Positions 24,901 to 37,300 of a stretch of 64,000 nucleotides of DNA are shown here, piece by piece (the first letter of the stretch is position 1; every line of letters begins with the position of its first letter). Source of the DNA: Agrocybe praecox (Eukaryota; Basidiomycota; Agaricomycetes; Agaricales; Agrocybaceae); NCBI GenBank assembly GCA_964017145.1, contig OZ024843.1, forward strand, positions 3,800,443-3,864,442, read 5' to 3'. The position numbers and the translations under genes were made by a program. A model generated the notes under the pieces. The model saw only the letters and a list, made by a program, of their open reading frames with translations, was not told the origin of the DNA and did no database searches.

Positions 24901-26355
24901 AATGCTTCGGTGTCAATATGAGCTGACCTCCCCCCCCTGCACTTACGCGGCGGTAGCCAGAGACAGAAATGAAGACTAGGCCACGGAAGATGTAGTCGGG
25001 CAGCGGGAGACGGCGAAAAGAAAACAACGTTGGCAATCCCTTACGCAACGAACCAGTGGTGAGAATGCCGCATCTGTTTGACAGATGTATGGAATAAGCC
25101 GACCCTTCCCTTCTATGCAATTCTATGTCAGTACAATGTTGGTACACTGTTTCTTAGAGAGACTTACATAAGAAGGGCGCGGTGCCTTTACAACCGCGGG
25201 CCGCTATATACAACACGACTAGCACGTGAGTAATTCTCAAGTCACTTGGGCGACGGCACAGGCAGCAGGTTGCGGCTTTCGCTCGTCTTTTTCATTGCCT
25301 CCATATCTAAACGACGGCAACATTCTGACCTGAGGTCATAGGCCTGGAAGTTTAACGGCGTCGGCACTGCCAGAGTTTGCGATGTAACAACTCATTACCG
25401 AAGAAATATACGGATTCAATACTTTCCAACATGACAAGCCTAATCATTATTTTCTAAGTGAATCTGGTACTTTGGAAAGCCTCTGGAATCAACAACGACC
25501 AGTCTATCGCTTGGGCTATTGAACTCCAGAACCCCCTTTGAGCTCTCTCATATCGCTCCCACATGGCAAGTCCGACTCCCGAGAAATGTCCAGCGTGGCA
25601 TACACAGATCATACAGCCCTATCAACTTGTAATAGCAATCCGCATCAGGCGCATGATGATTTATTCTCTTTGCTTTGTGCGACGAATGGGGAAGCTCCTG
25701 GAAGCTCCAGTCCTGACGCTGAAAATATGTAGCAGCCATTACCATTACAATTTTCGTGTTCCGCAACATAGAAGGGTCACGATCGCTGTGGAATATACCT
25801 ACGGAGGCCAAGCTAGGAGACGTGAATATACTTTTTACGTTAACAACGTAAGCCCGATCCACTTCCGAGGTCGTATACGCACGCTACACACGCAGATACT
25901 GATACCGGCTGCCATGATGATATACGCCAGAGATTGTGCGCAATGTAAAGGTAGATCGGAGAAACCTTTCATGAAAAAACACATACTTATGATTATCTCT
26001 ATAGTCTACTTGACTATCCGTGTGACACACGGTGAGGTCAGATCTTTACGGAAGATGCGCTGCCGCGAAACACATCTACATTGTACTTTCCGTTGTGATA
26101 TGCAGTTTGAAAGGGCCGCCTTCGCTTGCGCCGAACGTGCGCAACGAGTTCCAACTGTTCCCTTAGTGTTCCCGATATCCGCGTCCAGTTGTTTCCCGAC
26201 TCTACTGATCGTATTTTGTTCACTATCATCAAAATTCTTTTGAATCTGTGGAAACAGGCACCGATGTATCCCGCTCGTCTGATGTATAAAATGCTTATTC
26301 GCTCGATTTTTCCAACACCAGAAAATATCATTCATTTTCCTCTCTATTGACAACG
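24901..26355. other. Intergenic region between membrane protein B and the UbiA gene
   Basis: A 1.45-kb divergent intergenic region. It includes the probable promoters of both flanking genes and a decayed DUF6534-like stretch (25790-26230). The 226-codon + strand frame at 25563-26243 has no recognisable family features and overlaps that remnant in antisense, so I do not call it a gene. Confidence 0.5.
25790..26230 (-). pseudogene. Probable remnant of a third DUF6534-type membrane protein gene
   Basis: The sequence resembles the C-terminal exons of the gene at 23219-24900 in the same order and orientation. GAGGT-ATACGCA and AT-CC-GC-GC-ATGA blocks near 25880-25920 match 23607-23655. A CAGTTG-CTCT block near 26180-26210 matches 23935-23950 (codons for QLHPAFEV). 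TATATTCACGTCTCCTAGC on the - strand resembles the TATA-AGTCTTCTAGC of the SLLATLN exon. Frames are broken. The match was made by eye and is diverged. Confidence 0.45.
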
Positions 26356-27444
26356 ATGGAACAGTGCAAGGCTTACTCGACGTTCGCGCCACAGCACCTC
26401 GTCGACAAACTTGTTTATAATTTGTACACGGCCTTCTTATTCACAAAGTCAGACATCAAAACAACATTAATTCCAATCGTAAGTTGTGGCACCGTAGACG
26501 CTCTTACTTTTTTATTTCTTCAATTCTGACTTTTTTCGGCAGACATTTTTTGCTGCAGCCGCAGCACCGATTACAGACATTGCGCGACTACCCCATGTCA
26601 TGTTCTGGATATGGCTTCACCTCCTCCAATTCGACGTATCTAATCAGACCGTGAGCCCGGAAGAAGACGAACTAAACAAGAGGGACAGACCGCTCCCTTC
26701 CAAACGACTGACATTGGAACAAGCCCTCTACCTTCGTTATCTACTCGTTCCTGCATGCTTCCTGCTTTCATTAGCCTATAGCGTGGAAGCGCTTTACGCA
26801 AGCATCGCCCTTGTATTCCTCACGTTCCTATACGACGAGCTTGGAGCTCACTCATCACACTGGATCATTCGAAATGCCGTCAACGCGTTCGGGTTTGCTT
26901 CCTTCGAAGCCGGAGCTACCCTCCTAGCCGGTATGTCATCCTTACTATTCATTCATTCTTTTTGTATGCTTATCTTTTACCCCTACAACCCAGGCCGAAA
27001 CCCACATCATCTACACAACATCGGCATACTCGCTATATGCTTTAGCGCTGGTATCTTTGCCACCACAATCCAAGCACAAGACTTCAAAGACGAAGAGGGC
27101 GATCGCACCATTGGGCGAAAAACCATCCCCATCATGTTCCCTTCCGTAGGGAGATACACCGTCATCATACCCATGTTCGCATGGTCCGTCGGCCTGTCAA
27201 TAGTCTGGGGATTGGACATTTTGACCAGTATTGTGTTTGTTTGTTTGGCGTTATGGGTCGGTGGGCGCTTTGTGGCGTTGCGGTCGGTACCTGCCGATCA
27301 GGTCACCTTTTATTGGTACAATGTGAGCGTCTATGGCTATACTTCGCGCCATAGTGTTCTGATATACTTCTTTGACTATAGGTGTGGTTATCTGCAGCTC
27401 ACGCGCTTCCCGGATATTACCATCTTTTCGTCAAAACATTGTAA
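26356..27444 (+). CDS. UbiA-superfamily membrane enzyme (prenyltransferase or UbiA-type terpene cyclase)
   Basis: Exons 26356-26478, 26543-26930, 26994-27322 and 27382-27444 join in frame to 300 aa, the normal size for UbiA proteins. After the N-terminal MEQCKAYSTFAPQHLVDKL the protein is mostly transmembrane helices. Both Mg2+/diphosphate-binding Asp motifs are visible: the first is NQTVSPEEDELNKRDRPLPS (about residues 78-97), the second DFKDEEGDRTIGRKTIP. These motifs bind a prenyl diphosphate in the membrane. Fungal members include aromatic prenyltransferases and non-canonical sesquiterpene cyclases such as the fumagillin cyclase. The first motif differs from the NDxxDxxxD of COQ2/COX10-type housekeeping enzymes. 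No polyketide or aromatic-supply gene is nearby, so a terpene cyclase using farnesyl diphosphate is my preferred but unproven reading. It is the only scaffold-forming enzyme in the P450/GMC cluster. Confidence 0.92.
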
Positions 27445-28107
27445 AGTTCGGAAGAAATTCCCTCCGAGTCCAGCCTTTAAAATTCCTATAATTTCATTTA
27501 CCATAACTCAGGTCTATAAAGTACGTTTTATAGATTAATCGATTTAGATACTTTCTGTGCTTCATGCCCAGAATACTGCAGTAATAGAGACAACAACCAC
27601 TTCCAGACTATCCCATCTCATTCCAAAGTATCATCCCTATGTAGCGTAGCTTTCCGTGTGTATAAATAGTCACCAGCATTGATACTCCTGTAGGTTTATT
27701 TACGATTTGTAGTACATATATACGATATATCAAGTTCAGAGCAACATTCAGTTTTCTTACATGTATCAACGCTTCCTCGTATCAAAGATGCGCAGCTCTG
27801 TGTACACCGCGGACGGAGCATCTTCCCAAGTTCCCATGTCTTCCCTTCAAGTCGATAATCCTGAAACTTGCACATCTTATCAAACTTTAAATTTTAATTG
27901 GTGAGAACGTGGGTGGCGCACGAGTCAGGCTGTGCTCGACAGGCACTTATGTTAAGTAATCTTCACGACCTGTTACCACTTACGAACGACGGACAACCAC
28001 CAGGCTCAATTGAAAAATGGTGAGCGCAACGTGGTATGGTGTTACACATATTCAGTTGAATCAGTTCCAATAACGTCACTTACATATATGCATATTATAT
28101 ACCTCTA
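27445..28107. other. Convergent 3' region between the UbiA gene and the third P450
   Basis: AT-rich, 663 bp, no gene. It is expected to hold the two 3' ends and polyadenylation signals. A TATATA-rich stretch lies at about 27715-27730. Confidence 0.5.
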
Positions 28108-30316
28108 CTACTCTAGTAACGTTACTCTGGCTTCGGACCGTACTCGTATGATAGGTTTGAATAGCAACGGATGGCTGTTTGTCGACATAGATAAGGTAGG
28201 TAAGTATGCGTTCTCCGTAGGAAAAAAAAAGGTTAACATACGATAACGAGCCTGAGGTAAACTCAACTTTAGGAGCCGGTTCTTTTGGGTCTGCTGATAC
28301 GCTGAACACGGCCAGGAACTGGGCAAATAGGAGCCACAGTCCATCTTCTGCAAAGTGTCTCCCTGGACACACTCTATTGAAACGTGAACAATTGTCGCAC
28401 ATCAGCATTTACGACAATGAGAGCGTACCTTCGTCCAAATCCAAATGCAGCTAATCTTGCCTGCTCCATCTTGGAAAGAATTTCACTGCTACCCGTCTCC
28501 AAGCCCGAAGGCATGAATCGTTCAGGTTTGAATTCCATGGGATTTTCGAAGATTTCTGTGTCGTGGAGGATATTCCTGAGAGATCGGGGTAGATAGTCAA
28601 TAATGAAACCTTCAACACGTTACATCGACTTCCAAAAAGGACACGTACCATATGTTTCCAACGACGGTTGAGCCGGCGGGTAGGAAATAACCCTTGTAGT
28701 AATCGTCCTGTGACAGCATATGAGGGATGCCTGAAGCGAATGCAAAAAGGAGTAAGTATAATGCGTCGCTCTAAACTAGGATAATCGACACGACGTACCC
28801 GCCGGCACTGGGCTATGCCATCGTAATGTTTCCTTCACAATGGCTGAAATGAACGGAAGTCGGTCCCTGTCCTCGAACTTCGGGAGTCGGTCGCGCTCAA
28901 TCGCATCATCTATTTCTTTTTGGGCGTGCTCTTGGATATCCGGATGCAGGAGCATTGCTAGGATAAATGTTTCTTCGGCGGCTACAGTCTAAGCTCCACG
29001 TTAGAAGGATAAATTGCTAAATATATTGCGAGACCACTCACGGTATCAGAAGCGGCTGAAGGAGAAAACCCCATCAACTATGGCAAATAATGCAGGGAAA
29101 AGAAAAACGTTACCTCCATATGCGACAGCTGCCAGACTCCGGATGGTGTTTTCGGCTGCTTCTCTCTGAGCGCCTGGTTCTGTGGTCGACTCGGATTGCT
29201 GGAGAAAATAAGAAGTAAAAGAGTATTTATAGATGCCCGAAGCCTAAAACCCACGTTAGCTGATCGAGCCTCGAGTACAACAACCTTAAAAATATAAATA
29301 GCTCACGAGTGTGGCTTTTGTCTGGTTGAAGGGTACATGCTGGAGGTCGGCAATGTTCTGTCTGCATTGGGCGGTGATTTTGGCAATATACGAGCCACCA
29401 AGCCAATTGGGAAGATTTTTGACTGTAGGGCAGCAATGGTCAACGGGGTGAGATAGTGGGATTTGAGGATGTGCTCACGTATGGGAACGGGGTTGAAAAT
29501 CCACATCGCGGGTAATAATGCGACACCTATCTCGGACATGACTCTTTCTGCTGTTTGAATGAGAGGATCTCCGAAAGTATCCACTTCGGTCCCATATGTT
29601 GCAGCAATAATGGCTTGTCCGGCATGCCTTCGGATAAGTCAGGACCCTCCTGGATCATAATAACTAGAGGACCATGCACTCACAGTTTGGTGTGCTTCGT
29701 GTATTGACCTGGCTCGTCGCGGAAGTTTCGAAGAGCAGTCATGGTCGCAAAGTAATGCGCGTCATAATAATTGCTCAGTTGTCCTGGTTTGTAACCGTTA
29801 ACGAAGATTTTTCGATGTTCTTTCCAGGCTTTGCCATAGGGCATAAAACCAAAGTTGAACTGTGGGTGGCCAATCCTAGAATAAAGATCAAGCCATTGGT
29901 GTCAAATTCCAAGATATTGAAGTAGTTTACCAGTCGACAAGGGGGAAATAAGGCCGGTCGGAATATATAGATGACCTCCCGACGAGCAAATCGTTTGCAG
30001 CTTCCATTGTGTTCAAGATAATCATGGGGCGACCGACAATATTGACGTAGACGACGTCGCCTGTGAGGCCTTTTAGCATTGTGGGCCAAGTCACTGGCAC
30101 TGACGTACCATAAGTCGTCGCCCAGTTTGAAAAAGTCTCCCATTCTGTCTTCCTCGGCATGTCGAATAAGTTACCGACAATGGGCCAAGGTCGAGGTCCA
30201 GGGGGCTTGTGAGTAACATTCCTGGAACTCCGGTTGTGCAGAGTGCGATAGAGGAGATACGCCAGTCCTATGGCAAGGAAAGTGAGTATCAAGTCAAGCG
30301 CGTTTACAGAATCCAT
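28108..30316 (-). CDS. Cytochrome P450 monooxygenase (O-methylsterigmatocystin oxidoreductase-like type)
   Basis: A P450 of about 515 aa. The start MDSVNALDLILTFLAIGLAY is a membrane anchor, followed by the hinge HKPPGPRPWPIVGNLFDMP, the substrate-region segment IYSDRPYFPLVDW, an I-helix ending AASDTTVAAE, the ExxR motif KETLRWH, and the haem loop AAFGFGRRVCPGRHFAED split by an intron. The tail is SLSHPLLFKPIIRVRSEA with TAG at 28108-28110, reached only after splicing a GTATGT...CAG intron at about 28176-28240. Without that splice a false 110-codon frame continues. It resembles the P450 at 8388-10521 in hinge, I-helix and haem loop, so they are probably paralogues. It is divergent from the P450 at 32131-34053 and convergent with the UbiA gene. 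A tailoring role is inferred. Confidence 0.93.
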
Positions 30317-32130
30317 AGAGGTATTGGTGGGCGTTTCTCAAACACATGTGCGACGGGCTCAGTACATATAATATTCTTTGTATGTAACCCATTAATTTGA
30401 CGGATAATCGAATGTCTTCATGAATATTGTTGATCGGCATGCTTTCGTCTGGTCGCGCACATATGCATTCTCACCAATGTCGTCGTAGCTGGGAGAGACT
30501 GGGAGATGAAAACCAGATCCCGGCATCAATTTCAAACAGGCCCGTGAGCAACCCGTGCGGCGTGAGTCAACGTTATTAACGTCGATTTCCCGAGTAGCTC
30601 ATAGTACCCACACTCGGCTACGATATCATGCTTATATTGCCACCTATCGGGGTCATATACAGTGGCCCGGGCGTTGGACTGTGTTGTGCTTTACTATTCT
30701 GAACGACTGGAATTTGAGGAGTCATGATAAAGACATTGTTGACGACAACCTGAGAAACATGGTGTTATGGAAAGGGCCCGACTCACTTCTGCTGGAGGAG
30801 AGAAAGATTGATGCGTCTAATCTGCAGATCTGGATCAAGCGCTTAGCGCTTAAAAATTGCCCATCAAATAGAAGCTGCTGTTCACGCTAATCACAGTTCC
30901 TCAAAGTTCACAGTGCCCGCAAAAAAGTCTGATGTTGCTTGGTACCTACAGCACAGGTACTGTCAGAAATCGAAAAGAAAAATCTGCGCAACTTGGCGAG
31001 TTCATCCTACTTACCTGCGCTGAATCTCGCTAGATCCAGTACCCAGAATGTCTGGCCCTGTCATCGCCATCCTATCGGCCTTTCTTCGTGAGATTGAAGT
31101 GTTTCCTCTTTGTCAACTTTTTTCGTTACTGTGTGAAAGCCGTTTGTTGTTTTACCAGAACTATCAGTTCGTGAGTTATATTTTGCAGGTGTATAGTGGT
31201 ATACATTTGCACGACTCGGTTCCAATAAAATAAACTTTGAAACCAAGAAACATATTAAAACTCCGAAACCAAACAGGAACCCACAAAGGAATAGCTTCGA
31301 ATTTTCGGGATTTTCTCAGCTCTGTCACTGAATTCTCCCCAGAGGACCCTACAGCACATGCTGAAAACAATAACCTTCTTCTAGGCAAACAACTGGGTAC
31401 AGACATGGGAAGGACTTTAATGGCCTGTTCTCTGAAAATATACATTCGATGTCGCGTAATCGTCGTATGGATATTCGGTTACTCCTCGTAGTGTTGGCAA
31501 CATGCAGACTTTCTGCAAATCTTCAGATTGGCGTTCATCTGGATTTATCCGAAGCACAATTTAGGTAAAAAAGCACAAGCTAACATAAGAGAGCACAAGT
31601 CAACGATATGCGACGGGTCCTTTTACTGCTATCACTAGAAACTCGGCCCTATGTTACTGCTCATTACTGCTTATGGGCCATGGCATCGCACACTGCTTAA
31701 TACTCGTCTAGTCACTCCGAGTGCATCTTTCATAGAGGATACTAAACTGGGAAATCCCCAAGATGGACGGTCTGGAGTCAAGCATCTCTCTGGCTTCACG
31801 CAAATTCGTATGGTCACGCAGTATTTGAACGCGCTCTGCATTCTTGAAGGGACTCTCATCAAGCAGATGAACGCCGCGAAAAATTATATCACAAGTGGTA
31901 TATGTATGCAGCGCGTATTGCCGCATCAACCGCTGATTTCGGCTGTCGTCTCAACGGTTTTCTAGTTCAGGAGTTGAATTTCAATAATGAAGAAAGGGTG
32001 GTTGACTCTTGTTCCCTAGACTGGTCCCTTGTCAACCTTCGCTAGCAATAGGCTCAATTTCTGCCAAATCGGTGCTCGTTGTAGCAGAAAGGCTTTAAGG
32101 AGGAACTCTGCTCTTGCATTCATTCACGAA
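30317..32130. other. Divergent intergenic region between the third and fourth P450 genes
   Basis: A 1.8-kb shared upstream region. No open frame here has a recognisable domain. A small inverted repeat GGTACCTACAGCACAGGTAC lies at about 30941-30960. The two P450 genes could share regulatory sites in this region. Confidence 0.5.
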
Positions 32131-34053
32131 ATGACATCGCCTCCCCATCTCCCTTCCGCTCTTGCGATAGCGGTCCTGCTGTACTTAGTACTGAGGACCT
32201 TCTATCGGGTCCTATGGCATCCCCTCTCCCATGTTCCTGGCCCGAAACTTGCGGCTTGCAGTAAATTTTACAGAGCCTACTACGACCTTGTTCTCGACGG
32301 CGAATGGTCTGCACACCTTCATCATCTTCACGCAATCTATGGTGCGCATCCATCACATTTGTATATCTCTCGTAAACGGCGCTTAATTAATTAACTGACC
32401 TACCGCTTAGGTTCTGTGGTGCGGGTTGGCCCAAACGAGGTATGGAGCATCACTTTACGGTGATTTACCCAATTAACGTAATTTTAGCTGCACTTCAGCA
32501 ACCCTGACGCTTACAACGATATATATGGCCTGACGAACAACTTCACCAAAGAAAGAGCATTGTACAGATCCTTCGGAACAACGGGGTCTGTCTTCGGTCA
32601 GCTTGATCCCCACACATCACAAAAACGTCGCCTAGCACTTGGTCCTCTATTCTCTCGCCGTGCAATCTTGAAGTTAGAGAAACCCGTGCTTCAGAAACAC
32701 GTCGACTTGTTGATTGGTCACCTTGCAACTTACGAAGAAAAGACGGTTCCTGCCGACTTGCATTATGCTATTCGTGCCCTTACACTCGATATCATCACCT
32801 CCTACTGCTTCGGCTCATGCTTCAGTGCGACCGAATATCCTGGCTTCCAGCATCCTGTCTCGACTTCGTTGGAAGCCACCATTTATCTGTGCTGGTGGTT
32901 CAAGCATATCCCCATTCTCCGCACGATAGCTGACAGCGTACCGGAATGGATTGTCCGTGCCGTTTGGCCTGCAACGAGGGGTTTCTACGACCAATCCGAT
33001 CACTTGGGCCAGCAAATTGACGACATTCTCGATGACCCAGCCATTCTGGGACAATCAGCGCATGATACTATGTATCATTATTTCCTTGAGAACCTGACCG
33101 ACAAGAAGGGCTTGCCAAGCGCTGGAGGAAAAGAGTTGCAGACAATGACTTCCCGAGAGAGAGCGGAGACCAGGTTGTGGTTATTGCACGAAGGACTTAA
33201 TTTGCGCTTTGCTGGAAGCGAGACCGTAGGTGGCGCGTGCACCGCTGCGACTTTCTACCTCTTGAGGAACGCGGCTGCGAAGAAGCGTCTAGTTGACGAA
33301 CTAATGGCTGCTTGGCCGGATGTCGATAAACCTATGGGATATGAAGAACTGGAGAAACTGCCATACTTGGTCAGTATCTAAGAGTTTATTATAGCATTAA
33401 TTGGTCCCTTTTCTGATACCTTTTTTTAGACCGCCGTTATCAAGGAAGCACTGCGACTATCGTGGGGGACAGCCACTCCTTTGCCTCGAGTTGTCGGTAA
33501 CGGTGGAGGTATTGTAGATGGTATTGCTCTTCAACCTGGAGTGAGTTCGAGTCCTACGTGCCATTCATCTTTGCTCAACTTTTCTTATTTTATTTTCTTC
33601 GAAAATTCTCAGACAATTGTGGCTATGGGAAACACTATTGTAAACACGAATCCACAGGTCTTCCCTGATCCTATGACCTTCTCTCCGGACAGATGGCTCC
33701 AGCGCGACATGGATAGATATCTCGTCGTCTTCTCCAGAGGTCCCAGAGCATGCTTGGGGATCAAGTAAGTTTACATTCCCTCAAGCTACAGGTTGTGTAA
33801 AATGTTCATCTTGTTTTTTTAAAAGTCTAGCATGGTGCGAAATGTATCTCATCATGGGTAATCTCTTCCGCAAGTTAGACTTGACGGACGACGGCAAATC
33901 TTCGTGAGTCCTCCATTCCCATCCCTTTGCATTCCCCACCTCTCGTTATTAATTCTTCTACGTAACAGCTTGGATGATCGCAAGTATAGAGAATACTTTA
34001 TTCCCTTATACCGCGGGCATCATATGCACGCTTTTATCAAGAAGAGGACTTAA
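32131..34053 (+). CDS. Cytochrome P450 monooxygenase (trichodiene-oxygenase-like type)
   Basis: A P450 of about 520 aa. The start MTSPPHLPSALAIAVLLYLV is a membrane anchor; an in-frame non-ATG extension upstream is ignored. The hinge WHPLSHVPGPKLAACSKFYR and the following VVRVGPNELHFSNPDAYNDI are typical of the trichodiene oxygenase/pisatin demethylase-like P450 group. The I-helix region is LRFAGSETVGGACTAATF, the ExxR motif KEALRLSWG, the PERF-type motif SPDRWLQ and the haem loop FSRGPRACLGINLAW, which spans an intron. It ends HHMHAFIKKRT with TAA at 34051-34053. Five or so introns are present, and the checked exon joins are in frame. P450s of this type often act on sesquiterpene scaffolds, which agrees with a UbiA-type terpene cyclase nearby (inference). 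Confidence 0.93.
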
Positions 34054-34390
34054 GGCTCTCTTTTAATTTTAATCAGTATACATCCAAAAACTTAGACTCA
34101 TTGATGACTTTATATTCTCCTCCTATCATTATTCGCTGTGCATTGTTAACGAAAAGTATGTGCTTGGCCAAAAAAAAAATGAGTATGAGGTCGGCATGAG
34201 GAAAAACGCGAAATATCTGACAGTGGAAAAGGCATATGACGCGCTACAGCGCGTCACGTACAAACCTGCCCTGAACTTTGCACGTGCACTTTAGCCGCCT
34301 ATCTTTTTTGCCCAATGCAGACTTGGGCATTAAATAAGTAAAATAATTACTCGTACCTTTCCCAAAATCCTCCATCTTCCGAGTAATGCA
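34054..34390. other. Intergenic region upstream of URB1
   Basis: 337 bp with no gene. It marks the right border of the metabolite cluster, since the next gene is a conserved ribosome-biogenesis gene. Confidence 0.5.
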
Positions 34391-37300
34391 ATGTCCATGA
34401 AAAACACTTCAGAACCACCTAAAAAGCGGCCGCGCATCGAAACACCCAAATTCACAAATGTGTCCCAAATCCGTTCTGCGTTACATAGCGAGAACACCGA
34501 AAATTTGAAAGAAGGTTAGTTGTCATGTTATTGAAAAAAAGGTCTTTCCAATGTAATTTATAGCCCTCACCTCTTTGCGAAATCAGCTGGCCGTCAAGCC
34601 CCAAGAGTCTTCCATATCTCCCCAAGATGAGAGATTAAATTTGGTCAAACAATGGTTGGAAAGCTCTCCTGGTGCTTATCATTTGATTGAACTATGGGAT
34701 AGTGTATGTCTTTTATGTATTATAATGCGGATCCGAACTAATAATTCAACAGCGCCAGTCCCCGATCATAGTGCTTATACTGTCTTTGCTATCGTCAATC
34801 CTGTCTCTTCTAACGGCGCACTACAATAACCATGCTTTGGGGCAATCAATTATGAAGACACTCCTCACGCCGGGCAGACTGCGCACTCTCAACTCCTACA
34901 TAGGCGGCGCAAATAATGAGCTTGTCCTCGTTGTGTTGAAGCTATACAACGTCATGTCAAATTTCGCCGGTGGTCGTGATAAGAAGGCTGTTTTAGAAGG
35001 ATTTGGTTGGGAAATCAAGGTGTGTAGCATTAAGTGAGAAATTCCCATTTTTCTGAAATCACATATTTGATATAGTCATTGCCGAAACTCCTCAATATGA
35101 GACGCAAGACGCACGGGGAAAGGGACCCTTCCGACCCGCTACTGAGACCAGGTACACTATCTACAAGTCGTATTCTTTGCTCTGTTTTTAACTTTCTTTT
35201 CGCATAGATATTCGGACCCTTTACATTCTCCTTTTACTTTCCTTTGTCGACACTGATAGTCCCAGTCAGACAAAGACCCTCTTTCTTGAACAACACAGAG
35301 AAGCCTTCCTCTCCATCTTCAAGGGTATAATTTATGACCATTATTCATTGGCACAAAAAATTCTCGAAGTGTGCTGGGGTGGGATTTGGTCGGACTCGAA
35401 AGTTAAGCGAACACTCAAAATTGGTTTATTCAACGAAACAACGCTTGGACATGTATGTCTGCTCAATACTTACACATAATTCCCGAAATGGCTAATCCGA
35501 ACATTCCGACGCAAGATTATCAAGCTATACGAGCGTGCATCCGTGGAAGATGACGATGAAGATCACGTTCCTGCAAACCTAGTGCATCATTTTCTTTTGG
35601 CCATATGCACCCGCCCTGGAACAGGGATATGCTTTAGAGATAGAGGTTGGTACCCTAAAGAACTGGATCCAGAAGAAGTTCCCGGAAAGGACGACAACGA
35701 TGGGAGGAAAAGAACGGCTAAGGTTTACAATAAAATCCTCGCGAATATACTGAAGACGCTCAAGGTCAATGAAGATGCGAGGCAGCAAGAACTGGTTATC
35801 AAAATTCTCACCGCATGCCCCGAGTTGGTTGCCGGGTAAGATTCTTGTTTTAGTGCACTTGCCTTTTTCTCATCGGGCCATAGATATTGGAACGCTGTTG
35901 CGCTGACCCTAGAACCCCGTCTCTCCTCAAAATGGATCACGAACATCGCAATTTTCGGCAGTATCATATCTTTACACATTCCATCTTCCAGCTTTTTGCT
36001 GCCAAACAGCCAACTCTATGAACCGACCCCGCCGCCTCTATCTGCCATCATGGAAAACATCTTACCTTCCGTCAATACGAAGCACAATTTCTCAAAAGGA
36101 CTACAATCCACTTCTGGGTTGGTTCAACACTGCACAGCACTTGCTCTATCTCGCTGTCTCGTCAAATATCAAGCAGTTCGCGAGCACTTCCGCAAAGTTG
36201 CTCTTGCTTTGGAAGAAGACGAGGGAGACGGCCAATGGAACAAGAGGTGCAAAGAATTGGAACGGGATGTTCGTCGGCGCGTCCCAGAATTTCAGGTTCT
36301 TGTTGCATTTTCGCAACAAAAGAGCGACCCAAAAACTCCTAGCAATCCCGCGAAGTCTGCTCTGCTGGCGGAATGCGCACAAAGACTACTTTGGCTATAC
36401 CAACATTGTCTGCCCTCTGTAGTCGCTGAAGCGCGTTTTGATGTTGGCAAACTTCTCCATGCCTTCTCCCCGGAAAACACGACAGAAGGGTGTGCAGATG
36501 AACATCAATCATTGGTCAAGTTACGGGGAGTACAAAAACTCCATATTTTGAGTTTGCTCAAAGAAAGTGACCAATTCACTTGGACCGGGAAAATTGGTAT
36601 GTTTTAGTGGTTATCGAACCATGGCGCTCAATTAATTTTGGATTGTATAGCATCATTGTCGTACTCTCCTTTCCATATTCTAGTAACGGCATTATCTTCA
36701 ACTTCCGTCCCTGCTCTACGGACCGCTTTGGCATCTGTTTTACGGACGGTCTTGTCCCAGAGTATTCTTTTCCAAGAAGACAAGAACGAACCTGACTTAT
36801 GGTTGAGCATCCTTCCGCGCGAGTCTGCTCATCCTCAGGATTCTTCTTCTATCTTCCACGGCGAGGCTGAAGGTGTCATTGCTTTTATTGACGAATGTGT
36901 TCAACGATGCCTAAAAACACCCTACCGTTACGTTGAAGCACTAAATGTGCTCGATGGATCCTCTGCCGCGGGCGCTCGGCTAAGCATGTACCCCAGCCCG
37001 CTCCTTTTGACGATCATTGAACAATTAGATGCTAAAATTAACAACAAGTCACTGCCTCCGTCACATATTCTCGGCATCGTCTCATATGTTCGCAAACTCA
37101 TTTTCAATCTGATGACGAAGACTACAGACCTCGGGTTTTTACGAAAATACTCTGAGAAGCTTCACTCTGTAATTCGTGAAGATCGACTACCTGCAGTGAC
37201 TGAAGGATTGCCTGCTGCCGTTATCCGGGAACAGGATATTCTCCGTGCGACTCTGACATGTACTACGCATATATCAACGAGCCAGGATCATACCGACGAT

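Noticed and set aside
25563..26243. 226-codon + strand open frame upstream of the UbiA gene
   Set aside because: No domain, odd composition, no exon partners, and it runs antisense over a DUF6534-like remnant.
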